Assembly (NCBI RefSeq): GCF_039907765.1
Contig: NZ_JARDJI010000009.1
Span: 1 to 64,000, forward strand
Length of the DNA stretch: 64,000 nt
Direction: 5' to 3'
DNA from: Aminobacter sp039907765
Lineage (GTDB): Bacteria > Pseudomonadota > Alphaproteobacteria > Rhizobiales > Rhizobiaceae
The notes under the pieces were generated by a model that was not told the DNA's origin, searched no databases, and was given only the letters and a program-made list of their open reading frames with translations. Of this stretch, positions 17,046 to 25,339 are shown in pieces. Numbering within the stretch: the stretch's first letter is position 1; every line of letters begins with the position of its first letter. The translations under genes were made by a program, and so were the position numbers.

Positions 17046-18344
17046 TCACTGCATCAGCAGGATCTGCAGGTCGGCGACATTGGTGCCCGTGGCGCCGGTG
17101 ATCAGCAGGTCACCGGACGATTCCAGGGCATGGTAGGAATCGTTGTTTTCCAGCAGCGCAACCGGATTGCAGCCGACCTTGCGCATCCAGCTCGTCGAGC
17201 TCGGATCGACGATGCCGCCCGCGGCGTCGGTCGGTCCGTCGCGCCCGTCGGTGCCGCCGCTGAGGAACACCCAGGGCCGCTTGATGGCGGCCCACTCGTT
17301 GAGCAGCGCAAAGCGCAGCGCCAGTTCCTGGTTGCGCCCGCCGATGCCGGTGCCTGCGACGCGCACGGTCGGCTCGCCGCCGGCGACGATGGCGACGGGA
17401 CCGCGCTGGCTTGCCGCAAAGATCGCCATGCGGTGCAGCGTTTCCGCGACGTCCGAAACGTCGCCGCTCAGCCAGTCGTCCGCCTTGACCACGACAGGGT
17501 AGCTCGCCTCGGCACTTGCCATCACCTGGTGCAGGCTGATGCTGTTGGAGCCGATCACCATGTTCTCGACATGGTCGAAGCGCATCGGCTCGTCGCGCTC
17601 CAGAAGGTGGTCGACATGCGTGCGAAGGGCCGCGGGCAAGGTTTCGCGCAATCCGTAATGGTCGATGATCGCGAGCGCGTCGGCCGCGGAGGCCGAAGGC
17701 CGGGCCGTCGGCCCGCTGGCGATGGTGCCGACGTCGTCGCCCGGCACGTCGGACAGGATGAGCGACAGCACCTTCGCGCTCGAAGCGAGCTGGGCCAGCC
17801 GCCCGCCCTTGAGGCGCGAGAACTGCTGGCGCACGGCGTTGATTTCGTTGATTTCCGCGCCCGAGCGGATCAGTGCGTCGTTGAGGGCGATCTTGTCGGC
17901 GAGCGAAACGCCCGGCACTGGCGAGCAGATCAGCGCCGAGCCTCCGCCGCTGACCAGCACCAGCACGAGATCGCCCGGCTCGGTCGCCCGGGCGGCCCTT
18001 TCGACGGCATAGGCGCCGGCGATGCTGCCTTCATTCGGCAGCGGATGGCCGCCGGCGATGACATCCACCCCGGCGATGGGCGCGAGGTTCTCGCGGTTGG
18101 TGACCGCGCAGGCGAGATGCAGCTTGTCGGAAACGAAAGGCAGGGCCGCGCGCATCATCGGGCATGCGGCCTTACCGAAGGCGATCAGGATCACCCGTTT
18201 GGCCGCGGCGATGTCGTCGCGACGGCCTTGGAGCGCGGAAGCGACCGCCCGCTCGGGATCCGAAGCAGCGATGCCCTGGCGGAACAGGGCGATTGCCTGT
18301 TCGCGAAGCCTCGTCATTGCCGGAGCCGAGCGGTCCTGGGTCAT
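17046..18344 (-). CDS. gckA: Glycerate 2-kinase (MOFRL/DUF4147 type), serine cycle
   Basis: 432 residues from the ATG at 18344, which shares one base with the hpr stop (TGATG). The N-terminal DUF4147 part shows AFGKAACPM and LVLVSGGGSALICSP; the C-terminal MOFRL part shows ILSDVPGDDVGTIASGPT and VFLSGGTDGRDGPTDAAGG. The family phosphorylates D-glycerate, giving 2-phosphoglycerate in the serine cycle. Coupling to hydroxypyruvate reductase supports that role; the same family also serves tartrate/hydroxypyruvate degradation (TtuD), so the function is inferred from context. Confidence 0.87.
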   Translation of the reverse strand: MTQDRSAPAMTRLREQAIALFRQGIAASDPERAVASALQGRRDDIAAAKRVILIAFGKAACPMMRAALPFVSDKLHLACAVTNRENLAPIAGVDVIAGGHPLPNEGSIAGAYAVERAARATEPGDLVLVLVSGGGSALICSPVPGVSLADKIALNDALIRSGAEINEINAVRQQFSRLKGGRLAQLASSAKVLSLILSDVPGDDVGTIASGPTARPSASAADALAIIDHYGLRETLPAALRTHVDHLLERDEPMRFDHVENMVIGSNSISLHQVMASAEASYPVVVKADDWLSGDVSDVAETLHRMAIFAASQRGPVAIVAGGEPTVRVAGTGIGGRNQELALRFALLNEWAAIKRPWVFLSGGTDGRDGPTDAAGGIVDPSSTSWMRKVGCNPVALLENNDSYHALESSGDLLITGATGTNVADLQILLMQ

Positions 18345-19312
18345 CACACCACCTTGTCGGGTAAGGGGCGGCCCGCGAAGAAGGCGGTGAGGTTGTCGAC
18401 CGCTTTCATGCCCATGGCCACCCGGGTTTCCTCAGTGGCGCTGCCAAGATGCGGCAGAAGCACCACATTCTCCAGTTCGATCAGTCCCGCAGGCACGTCG
18501 GGCTCGCCGTCATAGACGTCGAGGCCGGCGCCGGCGATCTGGCCGGCCTGAAGCGCCGCCACCAGCGCCTTCTGGTCGACCACGTCGCCGCGTGCCGTGT
18601 TGATGAGGAAGGCGCCGCGCTTCATCGCGCCGAGCCGTTCCGCATTGATGAGATGCCGGTTTTCCGCGCCGCCCGGGCAATGAAGCGAGACAAAATCGGC
18701 TTCGGCCAGCACGTCCTCGATGCTGGCGAGCTGGCGGGCGCCCATGGCGCGGGTTTCCTCGTCGTCCACCTTCGAACGGTTGTAGAAGACGACGTCCATG
18801 TCGAAGCCGAAATGGGCGCGCTTGGCCATGGCCTTGCCGATGCGGCCCATGCCGATGATGCCGATGGTCTTGCCGGTCACCTTGGTGCCGATCATGTGGG
18901 TCGGGCACCAGCCGGCCCATTCGCCGGCGCGCAGCTGGCGTTCGCCCTCGCCGGCGCGGCGGGCGACCGAAAGCAGCAGGCTCATGCCGATGTCGGCGGT
19001 GCAGTCGGTCAGCACGCCCGGCGTGTTGGTGACGGTGATGCCGCGGGCCTTGGCCGCGTCGATGTCGATGTGGCTGAAGCCGACGCCGAAATTGGCGAGC
19101 AGCTTGGTGCGGATGTCCGCATCCGGAAAGATCGCCGCCGGCAGCTTGTCGCTGACGGTGGGCAGGATCGCGTCGAAGTTCAGGAATGCCGCCTTGAGCT
19201 GGGTCGGGCTCAGCGGGGCGTCGCCCTGATTGAACGTCGTGTCGAACCGTTCCGCCAGGATCTGTTCGACCGCCTGAGGCCAGCGCCGCGTGACAATAAC
19301 CCGAGGTTTCAT
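18344..19312 (-). CDS. Hydroxypyruvate/glyoxylate reductase (D-2-hydroxyacid dehydrogenase family)
   Basis: 322 residues, ATG with AAGGAA upstream. Rossmann NAD(P) motif GIIGMGRIGKAMAKRA near residue 150; catalytic triad residues appear in NTARGDVVDQ (Arg), DVYDGEPDVP (Glu) and LLPHLGSATEETR (His). It belongs to the GRHPR/glyoxylate reductase group. In the serine cycle it reduces hydroxypyruvate, formed by serine-glyoxylate aminotransferase, to D-glycerate, which the overlapping kinase gene then phosphorylates. It is separated from mtkB by 152 bp and a terminator, so it probably has its own promoter. Confidence 0.88.
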   Translation of the reverse strand: MKPRVIVTRRWPQAVEQILAERFDTTFNQGDAPLSPTQLKAAFLNFDAILPTVSDKLPAAIFPDADIRTKLLANFGVGFSHIDIDAAKARGITVTNTPGVLTDCTADIGMSLLLSVARRAGEGERQLRAGEWAGWCPTHMIGTKVTGKTIGIIGMGRIGKAMAKRAHFGFDMDVVFYNRSKVDDEETRAMGARQLASIEDVLAEADFVSLHCPGGAENRHLINAERLGAMKRGAFLINTARGDVVDQKALVAALQAGQIAGAGLDVYDGEPDVPAGLIELENVVLLPHLGSATEETRVAMGMKAVDNLTAFFAGRPLPDKVV

Positions 19313-19426
19313 TGCATTTCCTTAGAATGGACTTGGAGCGCCGCGCCGCTCATCGGAGCTGCGGCAGCTTAGACTACGCATCGATCTTTGCGAGATCGAG
19401 ACCGATCTTCGCACCGGACCGAGAAA

Positions 19427-19450
19427 GGGAGCCGGTCGGCGCCGGCTCCC
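19427..19450 (-). terminator. Terminator after mtkB
   Basis: Inverted repeat GGGAGCCGG / CCGGCTCCC with a 6-nt loop. On the minus strand it is followed by CTTTCTC. It lies 14 bp past the mtkB stop and separates sgaA-mcl-mtkAB from hpr-gck. Confidence 0.7.
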
Positions 19451-19464
19451 CTCGAAAGGCCGGG

Positions 19465-20364
19465 TCAGGCGGCCTTCCTCTGCTGCTCGAGCACGCCGGC
19501 GACGGTCGGGCCGAAGGCTGCCGGTGTCGGCACGATCGTCACGCCTGCATCGCGCAGAATCTCGACCTTTTCCTGGGCCGATTCGCCGAAGGCGGAGATG
19601 ATGGCGCCCGCATGGCCCATGCGCTTGCCCTTCGGCGCCGAGAGGCCGGCGATGTAGGCGATCAGCGGCTTGCGCATGTGGTGCTTGGCCCATTCCGCGG
19701 CTTCCGCTTCCTGCGGGCCGCCGATTTCGCCGATCATGACCACGGCGTCCGTGTCCGGATCTTCCTCGAACAGCTTGAGGATGTCCTTGAAGGACGAGCC
19801 GTTGATCGGGTCGCCGCCGATGCCGACCGAAGTCGACACGCCGATGCCCAGCGCCTTCATCTGCGAGGCGGCCTCGTAGCCGAGCGTGCCGGAGCGGCCG
19901 ACGATGCCGACGCGGCCCGGCAGGTAGATGTTGCCGGGCATGATGCCCATCAGCGCCTGGCCGGGCGTGATGACGCCGGCGCAGTTGGGGCCGACGAGCC
20001 GCATGCGGTCTTCGTAGCGGAAGCGGCGCATGTAGCGCTTCACCCGCATCATGTCCTGGGAGGGGATGCCATCGGTGATGCAGACGCAGAGCTTCAGGCC
20101 GGCCTCGGCGGCTTCCATGATGGAATCTGCTGCAAAGGGCGGCGGCACGAACACGATGGATGCTTCGGCACCGGTCTCGCGCACGGCGCCCCTCACGGTG
20201 TTGAACACCGGGATGCCCTGGTGCACCTGGCCGCCCTTGCCGGGGGTCACGCCGCCGACCACGTTGGTGCCGTAGCGTTTCATGTCGTCGGCATGGAAGG
20301 AGCCGATCTTGCCGGTGAGGCCCTGGACGATGACGCGCGTCCTGCGATTCAAGAGAACTGCCAT
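19465..20364 (-). CDS. mtkB: Malate-CoA ligase (malate thiokinase) alpha subunit
   Basis: 299 residues, ATG after GGGAGG. It is an acyl-CoA synthetase alpha subunit: RVIVQGLTGKIGSFHADDM, TPGKGGQVHQGIPVFNTV, LVGPNCAGVITPGQ, and the phosphohistidine region KGKRMGHAGAIISAFGES. Succinyl-CoA synthetase alpha has the same fold, but the segments GTLGYEAASQMKALGIGVST and GIGGDPINGSSFKDIL, and the neighbours mcl and sgaA, point to malate thiokinase. With MtkA it makes malyl-CoA from malate, CoA and ATP, ready for cleavage by malyl-CoA lyase. It starts 11 bp after mtkA. Confidence 0.88.
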   Translation of the reverse strand: MAVLLNRRTRVIVQGLTGKIGSFHADDMKRYGTNVVGGVTPGKGGQVHQGIPVFNTVRGAVRETGAEASIVFVPPPFAADSIMEAAEAGLKLCVCITDGIPSQDMMRVKRYMRRFRYEDRMRLVGPNCAGVITPGQALMGIMPGNIYLPGRVGIVGRSGTLGYEAASQMKALGIGVSTSVGIGGDPINGSSFKDILKLFEEDPDTDAVVMIGEIGGPQEAEAAEWAKHHMRKPLIAYIAGLSAPKGKRMGHAGAIISAFGESAQEKVEILRDAGVTIVPTPAAFGPTVAGVLEQQRKAA

Positions 20365-20375
20365 TTCTGCCTCCC

Positions 20376-21560
20376 TTAGTTCTTCTTCGATTTGGAATAG
20401 GCGCGCATCGCCTCGACCGACTTCTCGGCGGCTTCGGCAAGCGTCTCGGCGACGATCACCTTCTCGCCGGATTCGGCGAGGATGCGGCGGCCTTCCTCGA
20501 CGTTGGTGCCGGCCAGGCGAACCACCAGCGGCACCTTCACGCCGACCTCGCGGATCGCCTTGATGACACCCTCGGCCACCCAGTCGCAGCGGTTGATGCC
20601 GGCGAAGATGTTGACGAGGATGGTGTCGATGTTCTTGTCGGCAAGCACGGCGCGGAAGGCCTTGGCCACGCGCTCGGGCGAAGCGCCGCCGCCGATGTCG
20701 AGGAAGTTGGCCGGCTCGCCGCCGGCGATCTTGATCATGTCCATCGTCGCCATGGCGAGGCCCGCACCGTTGATGATGCAGCCGATGTTGCCGTCGAGGC
20801 CGACATAGGAGAGGCCGCGGTCGCTGGCGAAGGTCTCGCGCGGGTCTTCCTGCGACTTGTCGCGCAGCTCCGAGATCTCGGCGCGGCGGAACAGGGCGTT
20901 CTCGTCGAACGACATCTTGGCGTCGAGCGCGATCAGGTTGCCGTCCTTGGTGACCACCAGAGGGTTGATCTCGAGCATCGAGGCGTCGAAGTCGCGGAAC
21001 ACGCGGTAGCAGCCGAGCAGCGTGTCGACGGCCTTGCCGATCAGGTTGTTCTCCAGCCCGAGGCCGAAGGCGATCTCGCGGGCCTGGAACTGCTGCATGC
21101 CGGCGCCCGGGTCGACGATGGCGCGGATGATCGAGTCGGGCTGCTTTTCGGCGATCTCCTCGATCTCCATGCCGCCCGAGGCCGAGGCCACGATCATGAC
21201 GCGCTCCGACTTACGGTCGAGCACGATGCCGAGATAGAGCTCCTGGCGGATGTCGACGGTCTCCTCGACGTAGAGGCGCGACACCAGCTTGCCCTTCGGT
21301 CCGGTCTGGTGGGTTACCAGCTTGCGGCCGAGCATGGATTCGGCTGCCTCCGACACTTCGTTGTCGGAGCTGCAGATGCGGATGCCGCCGGCCTTGCCGC
21401 GGGCGCCGGAGTGGATCTGCGCCTTCACCACCCACTTGTTGCCGCCGATCTCGCTGGCGCGGTAGGTAGCCTGCTCGGGGCTGTAGGCAAGGCCGCCGCG
21501 CGGGATCTGTACCGAGTAGCGCGAGAGCAGCTCCTTCGCCTGGTATTCATGGATGTCCAT
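20376..21560 (-). CDS. mtkA: Malate-CoA ligase (malate thiokinase) beta subunit
   Basis: 394 residues, starting MDIHEYQAKELLSRYSVQIP with GAGGAGG upstream. ATP-grasp N-terminal domain (KAQIHSGARGKAGGI), metal and nucleotide residues around LEINPLVVTKDGNLIALDAK, then the CoA-ligase domain (GCIINGAGLAMATMDMIK, GGEPANFLDIGGGA, NIFAGINRCDWVAEGV). It resembles SucC. The FAGINRCDWVAEG segment and the malyl-CoA gene context fit MtkA of serine-cycle methylotrophs. Residual risk: it could be a succinyl-CoA ligase paralogue. Confidence 0.88.
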   Translation of the reverse strand: MDIHEYQAKELLSRYSVQIPRGGLAYSPEQATYRASEIGGNKWVVKAQIHSGARGKAGGIRICSSDNEVSEAAESMLGRKLVTHQTGPKGKLVSRLYVEETVDIRQELYLGIVLDRKSERVMIVASASGGMEIEEIAEKQPDSIIRAIVDPGAGMQQFQAREIAFGLGLENNLIGKAVDTLLGCYRVFRDFDASMLEINPLVVTKDGNLIALDAKMSFDENALFRRAEISELRDKSQEDPRETFASDRGLSYVGLDGNIGCIINGAGLAMATMDMIKIAGGEPANFLDIGGGASPERVAKAFRAVLADKNIDTILVNIFAGINRCDWVAEGVIKAIREVGVKVPLVVRLAGTNVEEGRRILAESGEKVIVAETLAEAAEKSVEAMRAYSKSKKN

Positions 21561-21573
21561 GTGGGGTTCCTCC

Positions 21574-22539
21574 TCAGTTTGGCAGGCTCGTGCGCGACCG
21601 CGCCGACTGCTCGATTGCCTCGTGCATGACCAGGACGTTGCGGGCCATGCGTTCGGATGCTGCGTCGATCATCTTGCCGTCGAGGGCGGCGGCACCCTTG
21701 CCCTGCTCCTCGGCCTCCTTCAGCACCTCGATGATGCGACGCGCCCGGGTGACTTCCTTCTCCGGCGGCGAGAACACGGTGTTCGCCAGCTCGATCTGCG
21801 AGGGATGGATCGCCCACTTGCCCTCGATGCCGAGCGCAGCCGCACGCTTGGCCGCGGCGATGTAGGCTTCCGGGTCGGAGAAATCGCCGAACGGTCCGTC
21901 GATGGCGCGCAGGCCGTAGGCGCGGCAGGCGACGGTCATGCGCGACAGGGCCGCGTGCCATTGGTCACCCGGATAGTCGGGGTTGAGGCCGCCGATGTTG
22001 ACGGTGCGCGCCTTGCAGCTCGCGGCATAATCGGCGACGCCGAAATGCATGGCCTCGAGCCGGCCGCCATAGGCGGCGATGGCCTCGACATTGGCCATGC
22101 CGAGCGCGGTTTCGATCAGGGCTTCCAGGCCGACGCGGGTCTTGAAGCCCTTGGCCGTCTCGATCTGGTTGACCATCGCCTCGACCATGTAGAGGTCGGC
22201 CGGCACGCCGACCTTCGGCACCAGGATGGTGTCGAGCCGGTCGCCCGCCTGTTCCATCACGTCGACCACGTCGCGGTACATGTAGTGGGTATCGAGGCCG
22301 TTGATGCGGACCGAGATGGTCTTGCCCTTGGCGCGCCAGTCGATCTCGTTCAGCGCCTGGATGATGTTCTTGCGGGCCCGCTCCTTGTCCGGCGGAGCGA
22401 CCGCATCCTCGATGTCGAGGAAGATGTAGTCGGCGGCACCTTCGGCGGCCTTCCTGATCATCTCCGGGTTGGAGCCCGGAACGGCGAGTTCGCTGCGCTG
22501 CAGGCGCAGCTTGCGCAGGTGGTGGATGGTGTGGCTCAT
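21574..22539 (-). CDS. mcl: Malyl-CoA lyase (HpcH/HpaI-CitE family)
   Basis: 321 residues from the ATG at 22539 (MSHTIHHLRKLRLQRSELAV) after GGAGGAGAAC. CitE-like barrel features are RSELAVPGSNPEMIRKA, DYIFLDIEDAVAPPDKERAR, ISVRINGLDT and LGIEGKWAIHPSQIELAN; the Glu and Asp that hold magnesium lie in LEALIETALGM and FGDFSD. It splits L-malyl-CoA to acetyl-CoA and glyoxylate, closing the serine cycle. It is placed between sgaA and mtkA with gaps of 55 and 13 bp. Other CitE-like lyases are possible, but these neighbours make malyl-CoA the clear substrate. Confidence 0.9.
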   Translation of the reverse strand: MSHTIHHLRKLRLQRSELAVPGSNPEMIRKAAEGAADYIFLDIEDAVAPPDKERARKNIIQALNEIDWRAKGKTISVRINGLDTHYMYRDVVDVMEQAGDRLDTILVPKVGVPADLYMVEAMVNQIETAKGFKTRVGLEALIETALGMANVEAIAAYGGRLEAMHFGVADYAASCKARTVNIGGLNPDYPGDQWHAALSRMTVACRAYGLRAIDGPFGDFSDPEAYIAAAKRAAALGIEGKWAIHPSQIELANTVFSPPEKEVTRARRIIEVLKEAEEQGKGAAALDGKMIDAASERMARNVLVMHEAIEQSARSRTSLPN

Positions 22540-22594
22540 GTGTTCTCCTCCCTTGATGCGCCGCTCGCCCTTTGGGACGCGCGGCGCTGGCGCG

Positions 22595-23785
22595 TCAGGC
22601 CGCTTTGGCGATGGCCGGCTGCGCCGACAGGCGGTAGTGTTCGAGGGCCGCACCCACGCCGGAGCCCGGCTGGATCTTCACGCCGACGTCGCGCAGCGCC
22701 ATTTCGGCTGCCGAGATCGCGCCGCACATCATCACTTCGTTGACCCAGCCGAGATGGCCGATGCGGAAAACTTTGCCGGCTACCTTGTTGAGGCCCACGC
22801 CCAGCGAGGTCTGGTAGCCGTGGTAGGCGCGGCGGACGACTTCGGCGCTGTCGATGCCTTCCGGCACCAGGATCGCGCTGACCGTGTCGGAGTGCCACTT
22901 GGCATCCTTGGCGCAGAGCTTCAGGCCCCAGGCGTCGACCGCCTTGCGGACGCCCGTCGCCAGCCGGTTGTGGCGCTCGAAGATGTTGTCGAGGCCTTCC
23001 TGCTCGATCAGGTCGAGGGCCGCGCGCAGGCCGCGCAGCAGCTGCACCGCCGGCGTGTAGGGGAAGTAGCCGGTATCGTTGGCGCGGATCTGGTCTTCGA
23101 AGGAGAAGTAGCAGCGCTTGTGGCCGGCCGTCTTGGCCGCGGCCAGCGCCTTCTGGCTGACCGACAGGAAGCCGAGGCCGGGCGGCAGCATGAAGCCCTT
23201 CTGCGAACCGGAGACGGCGCAGTCGACGCCCCACTCCTCCTGGCGGAAGTCGATCGAGCCGACCGACGAGACGCCGTCGGCGAACAGGAGTGCGGGGTGC
23301 TTGGCGGCGTTGAGGGCGGCGCGCACGGCGCCGACGTCGCTGGTGACGCCGGTCGCGGTCTCGTTGTGGGTGACGAAGACCGCCTTGATGCGGTGCTCCT
23401 TGTCCTTGGCGAGACGGTCGGCATAGACCTCGACCGGAACGCCCGTGCCCCATTCGGCATCGACGACGTCGACGTCGAGGCCGAAGCGCTCGCACATGTC
23501 GACCCAGAGATGCGAGAACTGGCCGAAGCGCGACATCAGCACGCGGTCGCCGGGGCTGAGCGTGTTGGTGATGGCCGATTCCCAGGCGCCGGTGCCCGAG
23601 GACGGGAAGATGAAGACGCGGCCGGTCTCGTTGCGGAACACCTTCATCAGGTCGGCGAACACGCCGCGGGTGAAGGTCGGATAGTCGGGGGCGCGCATGT
23701 CCTCCATGGGCATGTTCATCGCCTGCCGGACGATTTCCGGAACATTGGTCGGTCCTGGAACGAAGAGGTGATTGAAGCCGGCCAT
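22595..23785 (-). CDS. sgaA: Serine-glyoxylate aminotransferase
   Basis: 396 residues, opening with MAGFNHLFVPGPTNVPEIVR after GGGAGGAC. Class V PLP aminotransferase: FPSSGTGAWESAITNTLSPG binds the cofactor phosphate, LLFADGVSSVGSIDFR holds the ring Asp, and Lys in SGSQKGFMLPPGLGFLSVS forms the Schiff base. It transfers the amino group from serine to glyoxylate, giving hydroxypyruvate and glycine, the signature step of the serine cycle. It is the first gene of the sgaA-mcl-mtkA-mtkB operon. The 288 bp upstream, shared with a divergent gene, must carry its promoter; I see no clear -10/-35 pair there. Confidence 0.92.
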   Translation of the reverse strand: MAGFNHLFVPGPTNVPEIVRQAMNMPMEDMRAPDYPTFTRGVFADLMKVFRNETGRVFIFPSSGTGAWESAITNTLSPGDRVLMSRFGQFSHLWVDMCERFGLDVDVVDAEWGTGVPVEVYADRLAKDKEHRIKAVFVTHNETATGVTSDVGAVRAALNAAKHPALLFADGVSSVGSIDFRQEEWGVDCAVSGSQKGFMLPPGLGFLSVSQKALAAAKTAGHKRCYFSFEDQIRANDTGYFPYTPAVQLLRGLRAALDLIEQEGLDNIFERHNRLATGVRKAVDAWGLKLCAKDAKWHSDTVSAILVPEGIDSAEVVRRAYHGYQTSLGVGLNKVAGKVFRIGHLGWVNEVMMCGAISAAEMALRDVGVKIQPGSGVGAALEHYRLSAQPAIAKAA

Positions 23786-24073
23786 GTAATGTCCTCCCGA
23801 AGATTGCTCAGGGCGCCGTGCCCTTTCTATGGCTTTCGGGAGGATGATCGGTTTTGCCCCGGTCCCTCACAACACCTGTCGGGATAGAATCGCGGACCTT
23901 TGGGCGTTGGGCTCCGCCTACACTTTCAGAGGTCCCGGCAACCGTTCGGATAGGACGGACCCTACCCGGCGACCGCCCCGCAGGGCTCACGGAATGTTGT
24001 CATCCGCGCCACGCATTCCGACGTAGGATCGGCCGGCAAAGGCCTGGCTGAAAGGTGCGGGACACGGATCGAC

Positions 24074-25318
24074 ATGCCCCTCAGATCGCTCGCATTGGCG
24101 TTCCTGCTCATGCTCGCACCGGCGCAAGGTCTGACGGCCGAGGTGCCAAAGTCGGGCCAACAGGTGTTCGACCGCGCCGTCGCGCTGGTGCTCGACAACT
24201 TCCATGACACTTCGGCGCTCGAGCGCTTCAAGGCAGCCGTCGCTCGGGAGGTCGAGGACGCCAACGCACCGCTGACGGCCGGCAGTTCCGAAGCCCGGGT
24301 CGACCGGGCGATCGATGCCGTGCTGGCCAGCCTGGGGGGATCGCATACCGGCCGCTTCCGTCCGGACCAGATCGCCTATTTCGAGCTCGCCGACATTTTC
24401 CGCTTTGCCATCCGCCACGACCTGCGGCGGCTGTTTCCGCCCGACGGTGAAGTCAGCTATCCCGGCACCGGCATGATCGTGCAGCCGTTCGGCGGCTCGC
24501 TGTTCGTCAGCGATGTCTATGACGGTTCGCCGGCCGACCGGGCCGGCGTCCTGGTCGGCGACGAGGTCGTTTCGGTCGATGGCGCGCCCTACCGGGAGAT
24601 CGCTTCCTTCGCCGACAGGATTGGTCGCGATGTCGAACTCCGGCTGCGCCGGAGCGCCGGGGCAGCGCCTGTCAGCGTCAAGGTCGCGGTCGAGCGGCTG
24701 CGGCCGCTGCGGAGCTTCGAGACGGCGATCAGGGACAGCATCGACGTCATAGAGTACGACGGCAGGAAGATCGGCTATGTCAGGCTATGGACGTTGTCGG
24801 CGCCGGACGGTCTCGACGTCGTTGCCCGGGAAGTCGCAGGCGGCCGGCTCAAGGATGCGGACGGGCTGATCGTCGACCTGCGCGGCCGGTGGGGCGGCGG
24901 CCCTTCCGATGCGGCGGAACTGTTCGTGGGCGACACGCCGACGTTCCGGCTCATTCCCCGCAACGGCGAAGAAGACTTCGCCAATGTGCGCTGGCGGCGG
25001 CCGGTGGTCGGCATCATCGACGAGGGCGCCCGAAGCGGCCTGGAACTCTTCGCCTATGCGCTGCAGGCAAACGGCATTCCGCTCGTGGGGTCGCGTACCG
25101 CGGGCGCGCTGCTGGCCGGGCGGGCCTATCTTTTGCCGGACGACAGCCTGCTGGAGATCGCAGTCGCGGACGCCGTCATCGGCGACGATGTGCGGCTGGA
25201 AGGGATCGGCGTCGAGCCCGACATAGCCGTGGCAGCCCCCCTGCCCTATGCCGCCGGCAGGGATCCGCAGCGCGACGCCGCCGTCAGCGAGATGCGGCGG
25301 ATGCTCTCCGGCGGCTGA
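24074..25318 (+). CDS. Periplasmic S41-family (C-terminal processing) peptidase-like protein with PDZ domain
   Basis: 414 residues with a Sec signal peptide (LALAFLLMLAPAQGLTAEV, cleavage near residue 22). A PDZ domain follows at about residues 135-205 (SLFVSDVYDGSPADRAGVLV, GDEVVSVDG), then an S41 domain (GYVRLWTLS, GLIVDLRGRWGGGPSDAAEL). The likely nucleophile Ser is in DEGARSGLELFAYALQ. The CtpA Lys (TFGKG motif) is replaced by SRTAGALLAGRA, so the Ser/Lys dyad is not the standard one; related S41 proteins with TAGA are known. It is divergent from sgaA. Substrate unknown. Confidence 0.8.
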   Translation: MPLRSLALAFLLMLAPAQGLTAEVPKSGQQVFDRAVALVLDNFHDTSALERFKAAVAREVEDANAPLTAGSSEARVDRAIDAVLASLGGSHTGRFRPDQIAYFELADIFRFAIRHDLRRLFPPDGEVSYPGTGMIVQPFGGSLFVSDVYDGSPADRAGVLVGDEVVSVDGAPYREIASFADRIGRDVELRLRRSAGAAPVSVKVAVERLRPLRSFETAIRDSIDVIEYDGRKIGYVRLWTLSAPDGLDVVAREVAGGRLKDADGLIVDLRGRWGGGPSDAAELFVGDTPTFRLIPRNGEEDFANVRWRRPVVGIIDEGARSGLELFAYALQANGIPLVGSRTAGALLAGRAYLLPDDSLLEIAVADAVIGDDVRLEGIGVEPDIAVAAPLPYAAGRDPQRDAAVSEMRRMLSGG

Positions 25319-25339
25319 CGCCCGGCTGCCCAGCCGGAA

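Noticed and set aside
19465..21560. Calling the pair succinyl-CoA synthetase (sucCD)
   Set aside because: Neighbours mcl and sgaA and family-specific segments support malate-CoA ligase; no TCA-cycle genes are nearby.
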